Part shown: piece by piece, positions 9,454 to 17,654 of the stretch
Layout: each line of letters begins with the position of its first letter
Numbering within the stretch: position 1 is the stretch's first letter
Assembly: GCF_025336525.1 (NCBI RefSeq)
Contig: NZ_JAOCZP010000001.1
Coordinates: 496,001-560,000, forward strand
DNA: 64,000 nt
Source of the DNA: Chelativorans salis
Lineage (GTDB): Bacteria; Pseudomonadota; Alphaproteobacteria; Rhizobiales; Rhizobiaceae
Direction of reading: 5' to 3'
Notes under the pieces: generated by a model
Told to the model about the DNA's origin: nothing
Seen by the model: only the letters and a program-made list of their open reading frames with translations
Databases searched by the model: none
Position numbers and translations under genes: made by a program

Positions 9454-10120
9454 TGATCACGATCAGATGCAGCGCGCGCGGCCCATGGGCGCCGAGAAGC
9501 AGCGTCTGCTGGATGTCGGCGGAGCGTGACGGGCCGGTGATCAGGTTAAGTGTGCGCGGCATCTTTCCCTTGCCGAATCTCTGCCGGAGCCCGGAGAGTA
9601 CCGTCTCCAGATCGCCGGCGATATCCTTGGCATCGACCACCACAATGTGGTGTTCCGGCAGGAAATTGACAGTGGTCGGATTGTCTGTGCCGGAATGGAG
9701 GGCGATTGTACCGCTCTCGGCCACGCCGGCAAGTGCATGGCTGACGCCCACCTCGTCCTCCGGGTCGGCCCGTCCGGATTTCACCTCGAGCGATTTCACG
9801 CCGCTCCACGGCATCGCCCGAAGGCGCTCGTCCGCGCCCATGCGCACGGAGGCCGGCAGGTTGCGGGCGCGCAGGTAGGTGGAGACGGCCTTGGGCACGT
9901 CGGCCGGCTTCTTCACCCGGTCGATCGTCGCGGAGACTTTTTCGGCCATCTCGCAGAACAGCGCGACCCGCTCCTTGTCCGCCAGTTGTCCGCGCGCCGG
10001 AATGACCCCCGCCGGCGCGTCGGCAAGCCGCTTTGCCACCGTCTCAGCACGCGCCGCGTCACTGGGTGCGGTGCCGAGGGAAGAGCGGACCTTGTTCAGA
10101 ATCGCCTCGCGCGCGCTCAT
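9443..10120 (-). CDS. lutC: Lactate utilization protein C (LUD domain)
   Basis: Third component of the LutABC L-lactate oxidising complex. The 225-residue product is a single LUD (DUF162) domain with AVAESGTIAL-like sequence (GVAESGTIALHSG), then LPEHHIVVV and the C-terminal GPSRSADIQQTLLLGAHGP, all typical. The ATG at 10120 overlaps the lutB stop as ATGA, indicating translational coupling. It is followed by the phosphatase gene with an 11-base overlap. LutABC converts lactate to pyruvate in many bacteria; the electron acceptor here is not evident. Confidence 0.92.
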   Translation of the reverse strand: MSAREAILNKVRSSLGTAPSDAARAETVAKRLADAPAGVIPARGQLADKERVALFCEMAEKVSATIDRVKKPADVPKAVSTYLRARNLPASVRMGADERLRAMPWSGVKSLEVKSGRADPEDEVGVSHALAGVAESGTIALHSGTDNPTTVNFLPEHHIVVVDAKDIAGDLETVLSGLRQRFGKGKMPRTLNLITGPSRSADIQQTLLLGAHGPRALHLIVINGG

Positions 10121-11553
10121 GTGCGTGCCTCCTGCTTGCGCGTTTCACGGTCGCGCCACTGCTGCAGGAAGGTGCGGCTTTCGGGCGCCGGCAGGTCGCG
10201 ATGCCTGGTCCAGCCGCCGGCGAAGGGCAGGTAGCGGAAACGGCGCCGCGCCCCGCCGAATGCCGAGAGCGCTGGAATGGCGAAGGACGCGGCCAGGCGA
10301 TAAAGCCGCGGCCGGCGGGCGAAGAAGGCCCAGGCCTTGAGGCCATAACGCTGTGTGGCCGGGTTGAGGCCACGGGCGAACTCGCGCTCGCGCCAGTGAC
10401 GCATCATCTTCGGCAGCGGGATATGCATGGGGCAGACGGCCTCACAGCGGCCGCAGAAGGTCGACGCATTGGGGAGATGGCCGGCCTTGTCGACGCCGAT
10501 CAAGGATGGAGTGAGCACCGCACCCATGGGGCCGGGATAGACCCAGCCGTAGGCGTGGCCGCCGACGGCATGATAGATCGGGCAATGATTCATGCAGGCG
10601 CCGCAGCGGATACAGCGGAGCATGTCCTGGAACTCCGTGCCCAACATGGAGGAGCGGCCGTTGTCGAGGAGGACGACGTGGTACTCGTCAGGCCCGTCGG
10701 GGTCCTCGGGCCGGCGCGGGCCGGTGGAAACCGTTGTGTAGACGCTCATCTCCTGGCCGGTGGCCGAGCGCGCCAAGACGCGCAGGATCTGGCTCGCATC
10801 CGCGAGCGTCGGCACGATCTTCTCGATCGAGGCGACGACGATGTGAACGCGCGGCAGGATCTGTGTGAGATCGCCGTTGCCCTCGTTGGTAACGATGATG
10901 GAACTGCCCGTTTCGGCCACTAGGAAATTGGCGCCGGTGATGCCGACGTCGGCGGCGAAATACTGCGCGCGCAGCACCTCCCGCGCCTCGCTGAGCAGCG
11001 AGGCCGGCTCGGTCAGATCGCGCGTGGGCGGCAGGTGGTTGTGGGCGCGGCGGAAATCAGCCTCCACCTGGTCCCTGGTCAGGTGCACGGCGGGCGCGAT
11101 GATGTGGCTCGGGTGCTCGCCACGCAGCTGGATGATATATTCGCCAAGATCGGTTTCGACCGGGCGGATGCCCTCCTTCTCGAAGAATTCGTTGAGGCCG
11201 ATCTCCTCGGTGATCATGGACTTGCCCTTGGTCACCGTGCGGGCGCCGACGGCGCGGCAGATATCGAGGATGACGGAGCGGGCATCGGCCGCCGTCTCGG
11301 CCCAGTGCACATGGCCGCCGGATGCCTTCACCTTCTCCTCATAGGCCTCGAGATAAAGGTCGAGATGGGCCAGCGTGTGATCCTTGATGGCGCGGGCGGA
11401 TTCGCGCAACGCATCGAACTCCGGCAAGGCATCGACCGCCTTCTGGCGCTTGTCGATGAAGCCGGAGCGCACATGGCCGAGCGCCTCCTGCAGGTGCGGG
11501 TCGGCTAGCGCGCCGCGCGCGTTTGTCTTGAAGGCGGGCGATGAGATCTGCAT
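10117..11553 (-). CDS. lutB: Lactate utilization iron-sulfur protein LutB
   Basis: Iron-sulfur subunit of the L-lactate oxidising complex. The 478-residue product has an N-terminal LUD domain (to about residue 310) and a ferredoxin-like region with CIRCGACMNHCPIYHAVGG and CGRCEAVCPMHIPL, two 4Fe-4S motifs. The C-terminal 80 residues are arginine-rich and resemble the LutB tail. Its ATG shares one base with the lutA stop, and its stop overlaps lutC, so the three genes form a tightly coupled unit. Length is usual for the family. Confidence 0.94.
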   Translation of the reverse strand: MQISSPAFKTNARGALADPHLQEALGHVRSGFIDKRQKAVDALPEFDALRESARAIKDHTLAHLDLYLEAYEEKVKASGGHVHWAETAADARSVILDICRAVGARTVTKGKSMITEEIGLNEFFEKEGIRPVETDLGEYIIQLRGEHPSHIIAPAVHLTRDQVEADFRRAHNHLPPTRDLTEPASLLSEAREVLRAQYFAADVGITGANFLVAETGSSIIVTNEGNGDLTQILPRVHIVVASIEKIVPTLADASQILRVLARSATGQEMSVYTTVSTGPRRPEDPDGPDEYHVVLLDNGRSSMLGTEFQDMLRCIRCGACMNHCPIYHAVGGHAYGWVYPGPMGAVLTPSLIGVDKAGHLPNASTFCGRCEAVCPMHIPLPKMMRHWREREFARGLNPATQRYGLKAWAFFARRPRLYRLAASFAIPALSAFGGARRRFRYLPFAGGWTRHRDLPAPESRTFLQQWRDRETRKQEART

Positions 11554-12326
11554 CAGCGCTCTCCCCCGCCGATGGCCGGGCCGTCGTCCATGCCCGCCAG
11601 CACCTCCGCCACGTGGCGCACCTCGATGTCGGCGCCCTGGCGCTGCAGCTTGCCGGCCATGTTCATCAGGCAGCCGAGGTCGCCGGCAAGCAGCGTATCG
11701 GCGCCGGAAGCCTGGATATTCGCCGCCTTCTCCTCGACGATCTTGTTGGAGATATCGGGATATTTGACGCAGAAAGTGCCGCCGAAGCCGCAGCAGACGT
11801 CCGAATCCTTCAACTCCTTGAGCTTAAGCCCCAAGACTGACCCAAGCAGACGACGCGGCTGCTCGCGGATACCCAACTCGCGCAGGCCCGAGCAGGAATC
11901 GTGATAGGTGACGTTGCCCTCGCGCGCAGCACTCACCGCATCAACACCCATGACGTCGACAAGGAAGCTCATCAACTCGTGCACCTTGGCCGAGAAGGCG
12001 GCGGCGCGCGCTTCCCAAGCATGGTCCTTGAAGAGTGCGGGATAATGCTTCCTCAGCATTCCGGCACAGGAACCGGAGGGGGCGACGATGTAGTCGTACT
12101 CCTCGAAGGTCTTGATGGTGTTCGTGGCGATGGCGATCGTATCTTCACGGTCGCCGGAATTGTAGGCAGGCTGACCGCAGCAGGTCTGCGCCATCGGCAC
12201 CTCGACCTCGCAGCCCGCCTCCTCCAGGAGCTTCACGGAAGCGAAGCCGACCGTGGGGCGGAAGAGGTCGACCAGGCAGGTCACGAAGAGGCCGACACGC
12301 GGCCGTTTCAGCGTTTCTTGTCTCAA
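11553..12326 (-). CDS. lutA: Lactate utilization protein A (CCG-domain Fe-S oxidoreductase)
   Basis: LutA subunit, a protein with two cysteine-rich CCG domains that binds Fe-S or heterodisulfide-type cofactors. Visible motifs are QTCCGQPAYNSGD near residue 65, YHDSCSGLRELGI near 150 and DVCCGFGGTFCVKYPD near 190. I set the start at a TTG (12326) preceded by AGGAAAG; the reading frame runs further upstream but that part lies in the regulator gene and is not family sequence. The product is then 257 residues, near the usual size. The gene begins 13 bases after the GntR regulator on the same strand. Confidence 0.9.
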   Translation of the reverse strand: MRQETLKRPRVGLFVTCLVDLFRPTVGFASVKLLEEAGCEVEVPMAQTCCGQPAYNSGDREDTIAIATNTIKTFEEYDYIVAPSGSCAGMLRKHYPALFKDHAWEARAAAFSAKVHELMSFLVDVMGVDAVSAAREGNVTYHDSCSGLRELGIREQPRRLLGSVLGLKLKELKDSDVCCGFGGTFCVKYPDISNKIVEEKAANIQASGADTLLAGDLGCLMNMAGKLQRQGADIEVRHVAEVLAGMDDGPAIGGGER

Positions 12327-12339
12327 TGCGCTTTCCTGT

Positions 12340-13158
12340 TCATGAGCCGGCCGCTGCGGGCCGTCGGGTTTGCCTGCGCCCCGTGCGCTCGGCGGAGCGC
12401 TGGTGCAGGCGAAGCTTGGCAATGCGCTCCCACTCGCCGGTACGCTCGGCCTCGGCACTTGCCTTCTCGACATAGGCGATGTGGGCGACGGCGGCGAGAC
12501 GCGCGGCTGTGGGGTCGCCGTCGCGGATGGCGAGGAAGATCGCCCGGTGTTGAGAAAGCAACTCTTCGCGGGCGCCGGGCAGATCATAGATGCGGGCGCG
12601 GCTGTAGAAGACGCCGTCGGCCAGAAGCCGATAGCAGGAACGCAGGGTGTGGAGCAGCACGAAATTGTGCGCGCACTCGCCGACGGCGTTGTGGAACTCG
12701 GCGTCGATCTCCACCTCCGTCTCGAAATCCGCGGTGGCGTGCGCATGCTCCATGCGGGCGATGATGCCGCCGAGCAGCGCCTTGTCGGCCTCCGTCGCTC
12801 GGCGGGCGGCCATCTCGGCGGCGACCGCCTCGATCTCCCGGCGGTATTCCAGATAGTCGGCGGTGGCCTTGGCATGGGTGGCGATCAATTCGCGCATGGG
12901 CTTGGCAAAGACCTCGCCAACGATATTGGCGACGTAGGTGCCGCCGCCCTGACGGGTGACGAGCAGCCCCCTCCCCTCCAGCGCCTTCAGCGCGTCGCGC
13001 AGGATGGGACGGGAGACATCCATCTGGCTCGCCAGCTCGCGCTCGCCCGGCAGCCGGTCACCGTCGCGCAGCACGCCCTCGAGGATCAGCCCCTCGATCT
13101 GGCGTACCACGGCATCGGCCGTGCGGGCATGCTCTATTCTGGAATAGATGGTGTTCAC
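12340..13158 (-). CDS. GntR/FadR-type transcriptional regulator
   Basis: A 272-residue regulator with an N-terminal winged helix (LPGERELASQMDVSRPILRD, residues about 45-64, then LEGRGLLVTRQGGGTYV) and an all-helical FCD ligand-binding domain whose metal-type residues include EVEIDAEFHNAV and SQHRAIFLAI. This matches the FadR subfamily, which includes LldR and GlcC regulators of lactate and glycolate genes. I chose a GTG at 13158; an upstream in-frame ATG at about 13200 is possible. It heads the lut operon and is divergent from glcD, so it most likely senses lactate or glycolate and controls both directions. Confidence 0.88.
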   Translation of the reverse strand: MNTIYSRIEHARTADAVVRQIEGLILEGVLRDGDRLPGERELASQMDVSRPILRDALKALEGRGLLVTRQGGGTYVANIVGEVFAKPMRELIATHAKATADYLEYRREIEAVAAEMAARRATEADKALLGGIIARMEHAHATADFETEVEIDAEFHNAVGECAHNFVLLHTLRSCYRLLADGVFYSRARIYDLPGAREELLSQHRAIFLAIRDGDPTAARLAAVAHIAYVEKASAEAERTGEWERIAKLRLHQRSAERTGRRQTRRPAAAGS

Positions 13159-13209
13159 GGGCGAAACTGACCTTGGCTGTCCGACGCAATCTAGCGGCAT
13201 TGACGAAGA

Positions 13210-13242
13210 TTGGTCAAATGTTTTAACCAGTTTTGGACAATG
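13210..13242. promoter_or_regulatory. Candidate operator between lut and glc operons
   Basis: The 180-base divergent gap contains TTGGTCAAATG (13210-13220) and a similar TTGGACAATG (13233-13242), and the first overlaps an inverted pair TGGT-N11-ACCA (13211-13229). FadR-family regulators bind short inverted TGGT/ACCA-type sites, so this is a plausible target of the adjacent GntR protein. Spacing is longer than the classical FadR site, so the call is tentative. Confidence 0.4.
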
Positions 13243-13338
13243 TTGCGCGGAAAGCAGCAACCTCTGCCGCCCGACAATGCAGTGTTTGCGCATCTGGCGG
13301 GAGACCGGTAGATTTACTTTACCACAAGGACGCGTCCC

Positions 13339-14835
13339 ATGTCCGGACCGCATATGCCCGCGCCCGATGCGGCGACCCTGAAGAAGCGCGATGAGATCGT
13401 CGCCGACATGCGCATCATCGTGCCGGGCGAAGGCGTGGTGGCGACCGACCGCGAGATGCGCGCCTTCGAGAGTGACGGGCTGACGGCCTATCGCCAGATG
13501 CCGCTGGTCGTGGTGTTGCCGGAGACGGTCGCCCAAGTCTCGCGCATCCTGAAATATTGCCACGAGCGCAACATCCGGGTCGTGCCAAGAGGCTCCGGCA
13601 CCTCGCTTTCCGGCGGCGCCCTACCGCTTCAAGATGCCGTGCTGCTGGTCATGAGCCGCTTCAACCGCATCCTCGACACCGACTTCGCCAACCGCGCCGT
13701 GGTGGCGCAGCCCGGCGTTACCAATCTCGGCATCACGCAGGCGGTCGAACACGCCGGCTTCTATTACGCGCCCGACCCTTCCTCGCAGATCGCCTGCTCT
13801 ATTGGCGGCAATGTGGCGGAGAATTCGGGTGGCGTGCACTGCCTGAAATACGGGCTGACAGCCAACAACATTCTCGGCATCGAAATGGTGCTGATGAACG
13901 GCGAAGTGGTGCGACTGGGCGGCAAGCACCTGGACGCGGAGGGTTATGACCTGCTTGGCCTGATGACCGGATCGGAGGGCCTTCTGGGCGTCGTCACGGA
14001 GGTGACGGTGCGCATCCTCCAGAAGCCGGAGACGGCGCGGGCGATGCTGATCGGCTTTCCCTCGAGCGAACAGGCCGGCCAATGCGTGGCCGACATCATC
14101 GGCGCCGGCATCATCCCCGGCGGCATGGAGATGATGGACCGGCCTGCGATCCACGCGGCGGAGGACTTTGTTCATGCCGGTTATCCGCTAGACGTGGAAG
14201 CGCTCCTGATCGTCGAGTTGGACGGTCCGCAGGCCGAAGTGGACCACTTGATCGAACGGGTGGAGCAACTGGCCGCGCAAAATGGCTGCATGACGAGCCG
14301 CGTTTCCCACTCCGACGAGGAGCGGCTGACCTTCTGGGCCGGCCGCAAGGCGGCCTTCCCCGCCGTCGGCCGCATCTCGCCGGACTATTACTGCATGGAC
14401 GGCACCATCCCGCGCAAGGAACTGCCGCGCGTGCTTTCCGGTATGCGGGAGCTTTCGGAGAAATACGGGCTTCGCGTCGCCAATGTCTTTCACGCCGGCG
14501 ACGGCAATCTGCACCCACTCATCCTCTACGACGCCAACAGGCCGGGCGAGCTGGAGAAAGCGGAAGACTTCGGCGCTGATATCCTGCGGCTGTGCGTCGA
14601 AGTGGGTGGGGTGCTGACCGGCGAGCACGGGGTGGGCGTGGAGAAGCGCGACCTGATGCCGGAGATGTTTTCGGAAGACGATCTCAACCAGCAAATCCGC
14701 GTCAAATGCGCCTTCGACCCAAACCATCTGCTCAACCCGGGAAAGATGTTCCCGCAGCTTCACCGCTGCGCCGAGCTCGGGCGGATGCATATACACCGTG
14801 GGCAGATGCCGTTTCCAGAGTTGGAGAGGTTTTGA
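13339..14835 (+). CDS. glcD: FAD-linked glycolate/D-lactate oxidase subunit GlcD
   Basis: FAD-binding catalytic subunit oxidising glycolate or D-lactate. The 498-residue product has the PCMH-type FAD domain: VVPRGSGTSLSGGALP near residue 75, SQIACSIGGNVAENSGG near 154, then the C-terminal FAD-oxidase_C domain with VFHAGDGNLHPLI and LTGEHGVGVEKRDLM. Start ATG 13339 follows AAGGA. It opens the plus-strand operon, with glcE and glcF downstream but interrupted by three extra genes. GlcD and D-lactate dehydrogenases of this family cannot be separated by motif, so the substrate remains open. Confidence 0.93.
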   Translation: MSGPHMPAPDAATLKKRDEIVADMRIIVPGEGVVATDREMRAFESDGLTAYRQMPLVVVLPETVAQVSRILKYCHERNIRVVPRGSGTSLSGGALPLQDAVLLVMSRFNRILDTDFANRAVVAQPGVTNLGITQAVEHAGFYYAPDPSSQIACSIGGNVAENSGGVHCLKYGLTANNILGIEMVLMNGEVVRLGGKHLDAEGYDLLGLMTGSEGLLGVVTEVTVRILQKPETARAMLIGFPSSEQAGQCVADIIGAGIIPGGMEMMDRPAIHAAEDFVHAGYPLDVEALLIVELDGPQAEVDHLIERVEQLAAQNGCMTSRVSHSDEERLTFWAGRKAAFPAVGRISPDYYCMDGTIPRKELPRVLSGMRELSEKYGLRVANVFHAGDGNLHPLILYDANRPGELEKAEDFGADILRLCVEVGGVLTGEHGVGVEKRDLMPEMFSEDDLNQQIRVKCAFDPNHLLNPGKMFPQLHRCAELGRMHIHRGQMPFPELERF

Positions 14836-14838
14836 GGC

Positions 14839-15426
14839 GTGCTGTTCAAGCGGTCCGTTCTGGAGGATATCGCGCGCGGCGAGGTAACGCTTGCGTTCCG
14901 GCGCTGGAAGAAGCCGATGGTCTCGCCCGGCACCCGATTGCGTACGGCGTTGGGAGAGCTGCTGATCGGTGCGGTCAGCCCGTCCGTCGAGGCCGAGCTT
15001 GACGAAGAGCAGGCACGGCAGGCGGGGTTTTCCTCACTGGCCGAACTCAGGAACGACTTGCGCGACGGCGATGGACGGCAGCTTTATCGCATCGAGCTTC
15101 GGGGGCTCGAGACGGACCGCCGCATCGCGCTCCGCAACGATACCGCCTTGAGCGCGCAGGACACTGCAGCGCTTGCAGCAAAGCTGCAGCGTTGGGACAA
15201 GGCGAGCGGAAGAGATGGCTACCACCGGCAGATTCTCGAGGCGATTGCAGCCGGTCCCGGCTCCGCCGCCGCGAGTCTGGCCGAACAGCTCGGTGTGGAA
15301 AAACCCAAGCTGAAGCGGGACGTGCGCAAGCTGAAGGAGCTGGGCCTGACGGAAAGCCTTGAAGTAGGCTACCGGCTTTCGCCGCGCGGCGCACATTTTC
15401 TCGATTTCTCCGGAGAGGTTTCTTGA
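14839..15426 (+). CDS. ASCH-domain protein with C-terminal helix-turn-helix
   Basis: A 195-residue protein not normally part of glycolate oxidase. Residues about 1-105 look like an ASCH (PUA-like) domain: MLFKRSVLEDIARGEVTLAF, RRWKKPMVSPGT and LYRIELRGL fit that small RNA- or nucleotide-binding fold. Residues about 125-195 form a winged helix (GSAAASLAEQLGVEKPKLKR, then KELGLTESLEVGYRLSPRG). The GTG start at 14839 lies three bases after the glcD stop, and its stop overlaps the TTG start of glcE, so it is embedded in the operon. A regulatory or RNA-binding role in the operon is inferred; nothing shows the ligand. Confidence 0.75.
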   Translation: MLFKRSVLEDIARGEVTLAFRRWKKPMVSPGTRLRTALGELLIGAVSPSVEAELDEEQARQAGFSSLAELRNDLRDGDGRQLYRIELRGLETDRRIALRNDTALSAQDTAALAAKLQRWDKASGRDGYHRQILEAIAAGPGSAAASLAEQLGVEKPKLKRDVRKLKELGLTESLEVGYRLSPRGAHFLDFSGEVS

Positions 15427-16631
15427 CCACCTTCATCCCTCAAGGTGCAGCCGAAGTGCTGGAGATCGTGCGCTGGGCTGCGGCGGAGGAGACCCCGCTC
15501 GAAGTCCTCGGCCACGGCTCCAAGCGCGGCATCGGCAGACCCGCACAGACGGAGCATGTGCTGGACCTGTCGCGGCTCTCCGGTGTCACCCTCTACGAAC
15601 CGGAAGAACTCGTTCTTTCGGCCAAGGCCGGCACTCCGCTGGCCGAGATCGAGGCGCTTCTCGCCGAACACAGGCAGCAACTCGCCTTCGAGCCGATGGA
15701 CTACGGTCCCCTACTCGGGCTCGAGGCGGGAGGCGGCACCATCGGCGGGGCACTTACCGCCAACTTGTCGGGCCCCCGCCGCATCAAGGCCGGGGCGGCG
15801 CGCGATCATGTGCTCGGGGTGCACGCGGTGTCGGGGCGTGGCGAGACGTTCAAGTCCGGCGGGCGGGTGGTGAAGAACGTCACGGGCTACGACCTTTCCA
15901 AAGGGCTCGCCGGCTCCTGGGGCACGCTGGCGGTGGTGACGGATGTCACGTTCAAGGTGTTGCCGGCGGCCGAGACGGAGAAGACGCTTGCCGTGACAGG
16001 CCTGTACGACGCCGAGGCGGCTGCCGCGATGGCCGAGGCGATGGGGTCGAGCGCGGAAGTTTCCGGCGCAGCGCACCTGCCGGAAGGTGTTGTCGGGCGG
16101 TTTCTGCAAGGCGGGTTTTCGGGCGGGGCGAGGACGGTCCTGCGCGTCGAGGGCGTCGGCCCGTCCGTCGCCTATCGCATCGACCTTCTGTCACGGCTCC
16201 TGAAGCCGCATTGGGCGGTGGAGGTGATCGAGGAAGAAGAATCTCGCCTGCTGTGGCGGGAAATCCGCGACTGCCGGCCTTTTGCGGACGGAACGGAGGC
16301 GCCGGTGTGGCGCGTTTCCATAGCTCCCACGGAAGGTCACAGGATGGTCGACGCCTTCCGCCGGGCGGCCGGCGCCAATGCCTTCTACGACTGGCAGGGT
16401 GGGCTCGTCTGGCTGCGCATGGAAGCCGAGCCGGAAGCCGAGGTTCTGCGCGGGCTGATCGCCCATTTCGGCGGTGGGCACGCGACGCTGGTGCGTGTCG
16501 CACCGGCCATCAGGGCGGCAGTCCCCGTCTTCCAGCCGCAGCCGCCCGCACTTGCCGCCCTCTCGGCGCGGCTCAAGGAGCAGTTCGACCCGAAGGGCAT
16601 CCTCAATCCGGGTCGGATGGTGGCCGCGTGA
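15423..16631 (+). CDS. glcE: Glycolate oxidase FAD-binding subunit GlcE
   Basis: Second FAD-binding subunit of glycolate oxidase. The 402-residue product shows LEVLGHGSKRGIG (residues about 26-38), the FAD-binding LEAGGGTIGGALTANLSGPR, and GGRVVKNVTGYDLSKGL, all diagnostic for GlcE. The C-terminus ends FDPKGILNPGRM, shared with GlcD-type proteins. Translation appears to start at a TTG that overlaps the stop of the ASCH gene (TTGA). GlcE normally works with GlcD and GlcF in a membrane-associated complex passing electrons to the quinone pool. Confidence 0.92.
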   Translation: MTTFIPQGAAEVLEIVRWAAAEETPLEVLGHGSKRGIGRPAQTEHVLDLSRLSGVTLYEPEELVLSAKAGTPLAEIEALLAEHRQQLAFEPMDYGPLLGLEAGGGTIGGALTANLSGPRRIKAGAARDHVLGVHAVSGRGETFKSGGRVVKNVTGYDLSKGLAGSWGTLAVVTDVTFKVLPAAETEKTLAVTGLYDAEAAAAMAEAMGSSAEVSGAAHLPEGVVGRFLQGGFSGGARTVLRVEGVGPSVAYRIDLLSRLLKPHWAVEVIEEEESRLLWREIRDCRPFADGTEAPVWRVSIAPTEGHRMVDAFRRAAGANAFYDWQGGLVWLRMEAEPEAEVLRGLIAHFGGGHATLVRVAPAIRAAVPVFQPQPPALAALSARLKEQFDPKGILNPGRMVAA

Positions 16632-16671
16632 ACGCGTGATAGAGTGGCCGGGCCATTCAAGGGAGATTATC

Positions 16672-17052
16672 ATGAGCGAGCCAAATCCGCAGCGCACCCC
16701 GCCCCGCAAGGCCGAAGGATGGCTGGATCCCGGGGCGACCAACATCCAGGTCATCTACATTCTCTATCTAGTCGGTTTCGTGATCGGCGTCTCGGCGCTG
16801 GTGGGCATCGTGATCGCCTATATGAATCGCGGCAAGTCGGATGAATGGGTCGAAACCCACTATACCTGGGCCATCCGCACCTTCTGGATCGGGCTCCTCT
16901 TCGGCCTCATCTCGGCGATCCTCATGGTGGTCGGCATCGGCTTCCTGCTCCTGCTCGCAACCGCCATCTGGGCCATCGTGCGCATCGTCATCGGCCTGCA
17001 GGCGGTAAGCCGCAGCGAACCGATCAAGAACCCTGAAAGCTGGGTTTTGTAG
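16672..17052 (+). CDS. DUF4870-like small membrane protein
   Basis: A 126-residue inner-membrane protein of the DUF4870-like type. After a polar N-terminus come a hydrophobic segment (residues about 24-47), the conserved-looking WVETHYTWAIRTFW, and a long hydrophobic region (about 72-108) that could form two helices. The ATG at 16672 follows GGGAGATTATC. Function is unknown; such proteins are common in rhizobia. It lies 40 bases after glcE, inside the glc operon, and may simply be a long-term passenger. Confidence 0.75.
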   Translation: MSEPNPQRTPPRKAEGWLDPGATNIQVIYILYLVGFVIGVSALVGIVIAYMNRGKSDEWVETHYTWAIRTFWIGLLFGLISAILMVVGIGFLLLLATAIWAIVRIVIGLQAVSRSEPIKNPESWVL

Positions 17053-17072
17053 AGATTATCGGACCCCTGCCA

Positions 17073-17654
17073 ATGACATCTACGGTCTTAGCCTTGTACG
17101 GGGCACTTCTCTCAACCGCCTTAGCTGCAGTTCAAATCGGAACTTTTCTAAGCTCTAGAAGGTTCCTCGAACTAGTGATCGGCAGATCATATGATTCCAC
17201 GGGAGAAACTATTGAAATCAAGATAAGCAACAGATCAACGGCAAAGACGGAACTGCATAACATTATGATCGGTATATGTGAGTTATCAGAAGACGGATTT
17301 ACGAGGCTATTTTCCGCTCGCGGATACGATGCCTTTAAAATTAGCCATTTTTGGGGTGACCGTGGAGATTCTTTAGATCTCCCATTTTCTCTCAACCCCG
17401 GAGAGAGTATATACGTGAATTTTAGCTCACAAGATGCAAACCGCTTCATTTTAAGGGATAGAAGTTTTCACCCTAAGAAAGCTGTACTTGCGAACGTTTT
17501 TGAAATTGAAATTGAGCACTCCCAAGGCACCCCCCGCAGAGCTTATTTTTCAATGGACCGCAGTGACTTGAAGAATGAACCTGAGCTTAAGGAGGCAGAT
17601 AAACTCAGCCTCCTGCGCTCTCGAATCTGGAAACTGGATCAACCGACTCACTGA
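17073..17654 (+). CDS. Unrecognised AT-rich membrane-anchored protein
   Basis: I do not recognise this 193-residue protein. Residues about 5-25 form one hydrophobic segment (MTSTVLALYGALLSTALAAV), followed by a soluble beta-rich domain (TIEIKISNRSTAKTELHNI; LPFSLNPGESIYVNFSS). The architecture, one N-terminal anchor plus a cytoplasmic or periplasmic Ig-like domain, recalls small hypothetical proteins of accessory regions. Base composition is clearly lower in GC than every flanking gene and codon use is rich in A/T endings. The stop TGA shares a base with the glcF ATG, so a foreign-looking gene is embedded and translationally coupled in the glc operon. Confidence 0.75.
   Translation: MTSTVLALYGALLSTALAAVQIGTFLSSRRFLELVIGRSYDSTGETIEIKISNRSTAKTELHNIMIGICELSEDGFTRLFSARGYDAFKISHFWGDRGDSLDLPFSLNPGESIYVNFSSQDANRFILRDRSFHPKKAVLANVFEIEIEHSQGTPRRAYFSMDRSDLKNEPELKEADKLSLLRSRIWKLDQPTH

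Noticed and set aside
16663..17060. GAGATTATC occurring before the DUF4870-like gene (16663) and before the AT-rich gene (17052)
   Set aside because: Only nine bases long and in ribosome-site-like context; could be chance, so it is not called a duplication or insertion scar.
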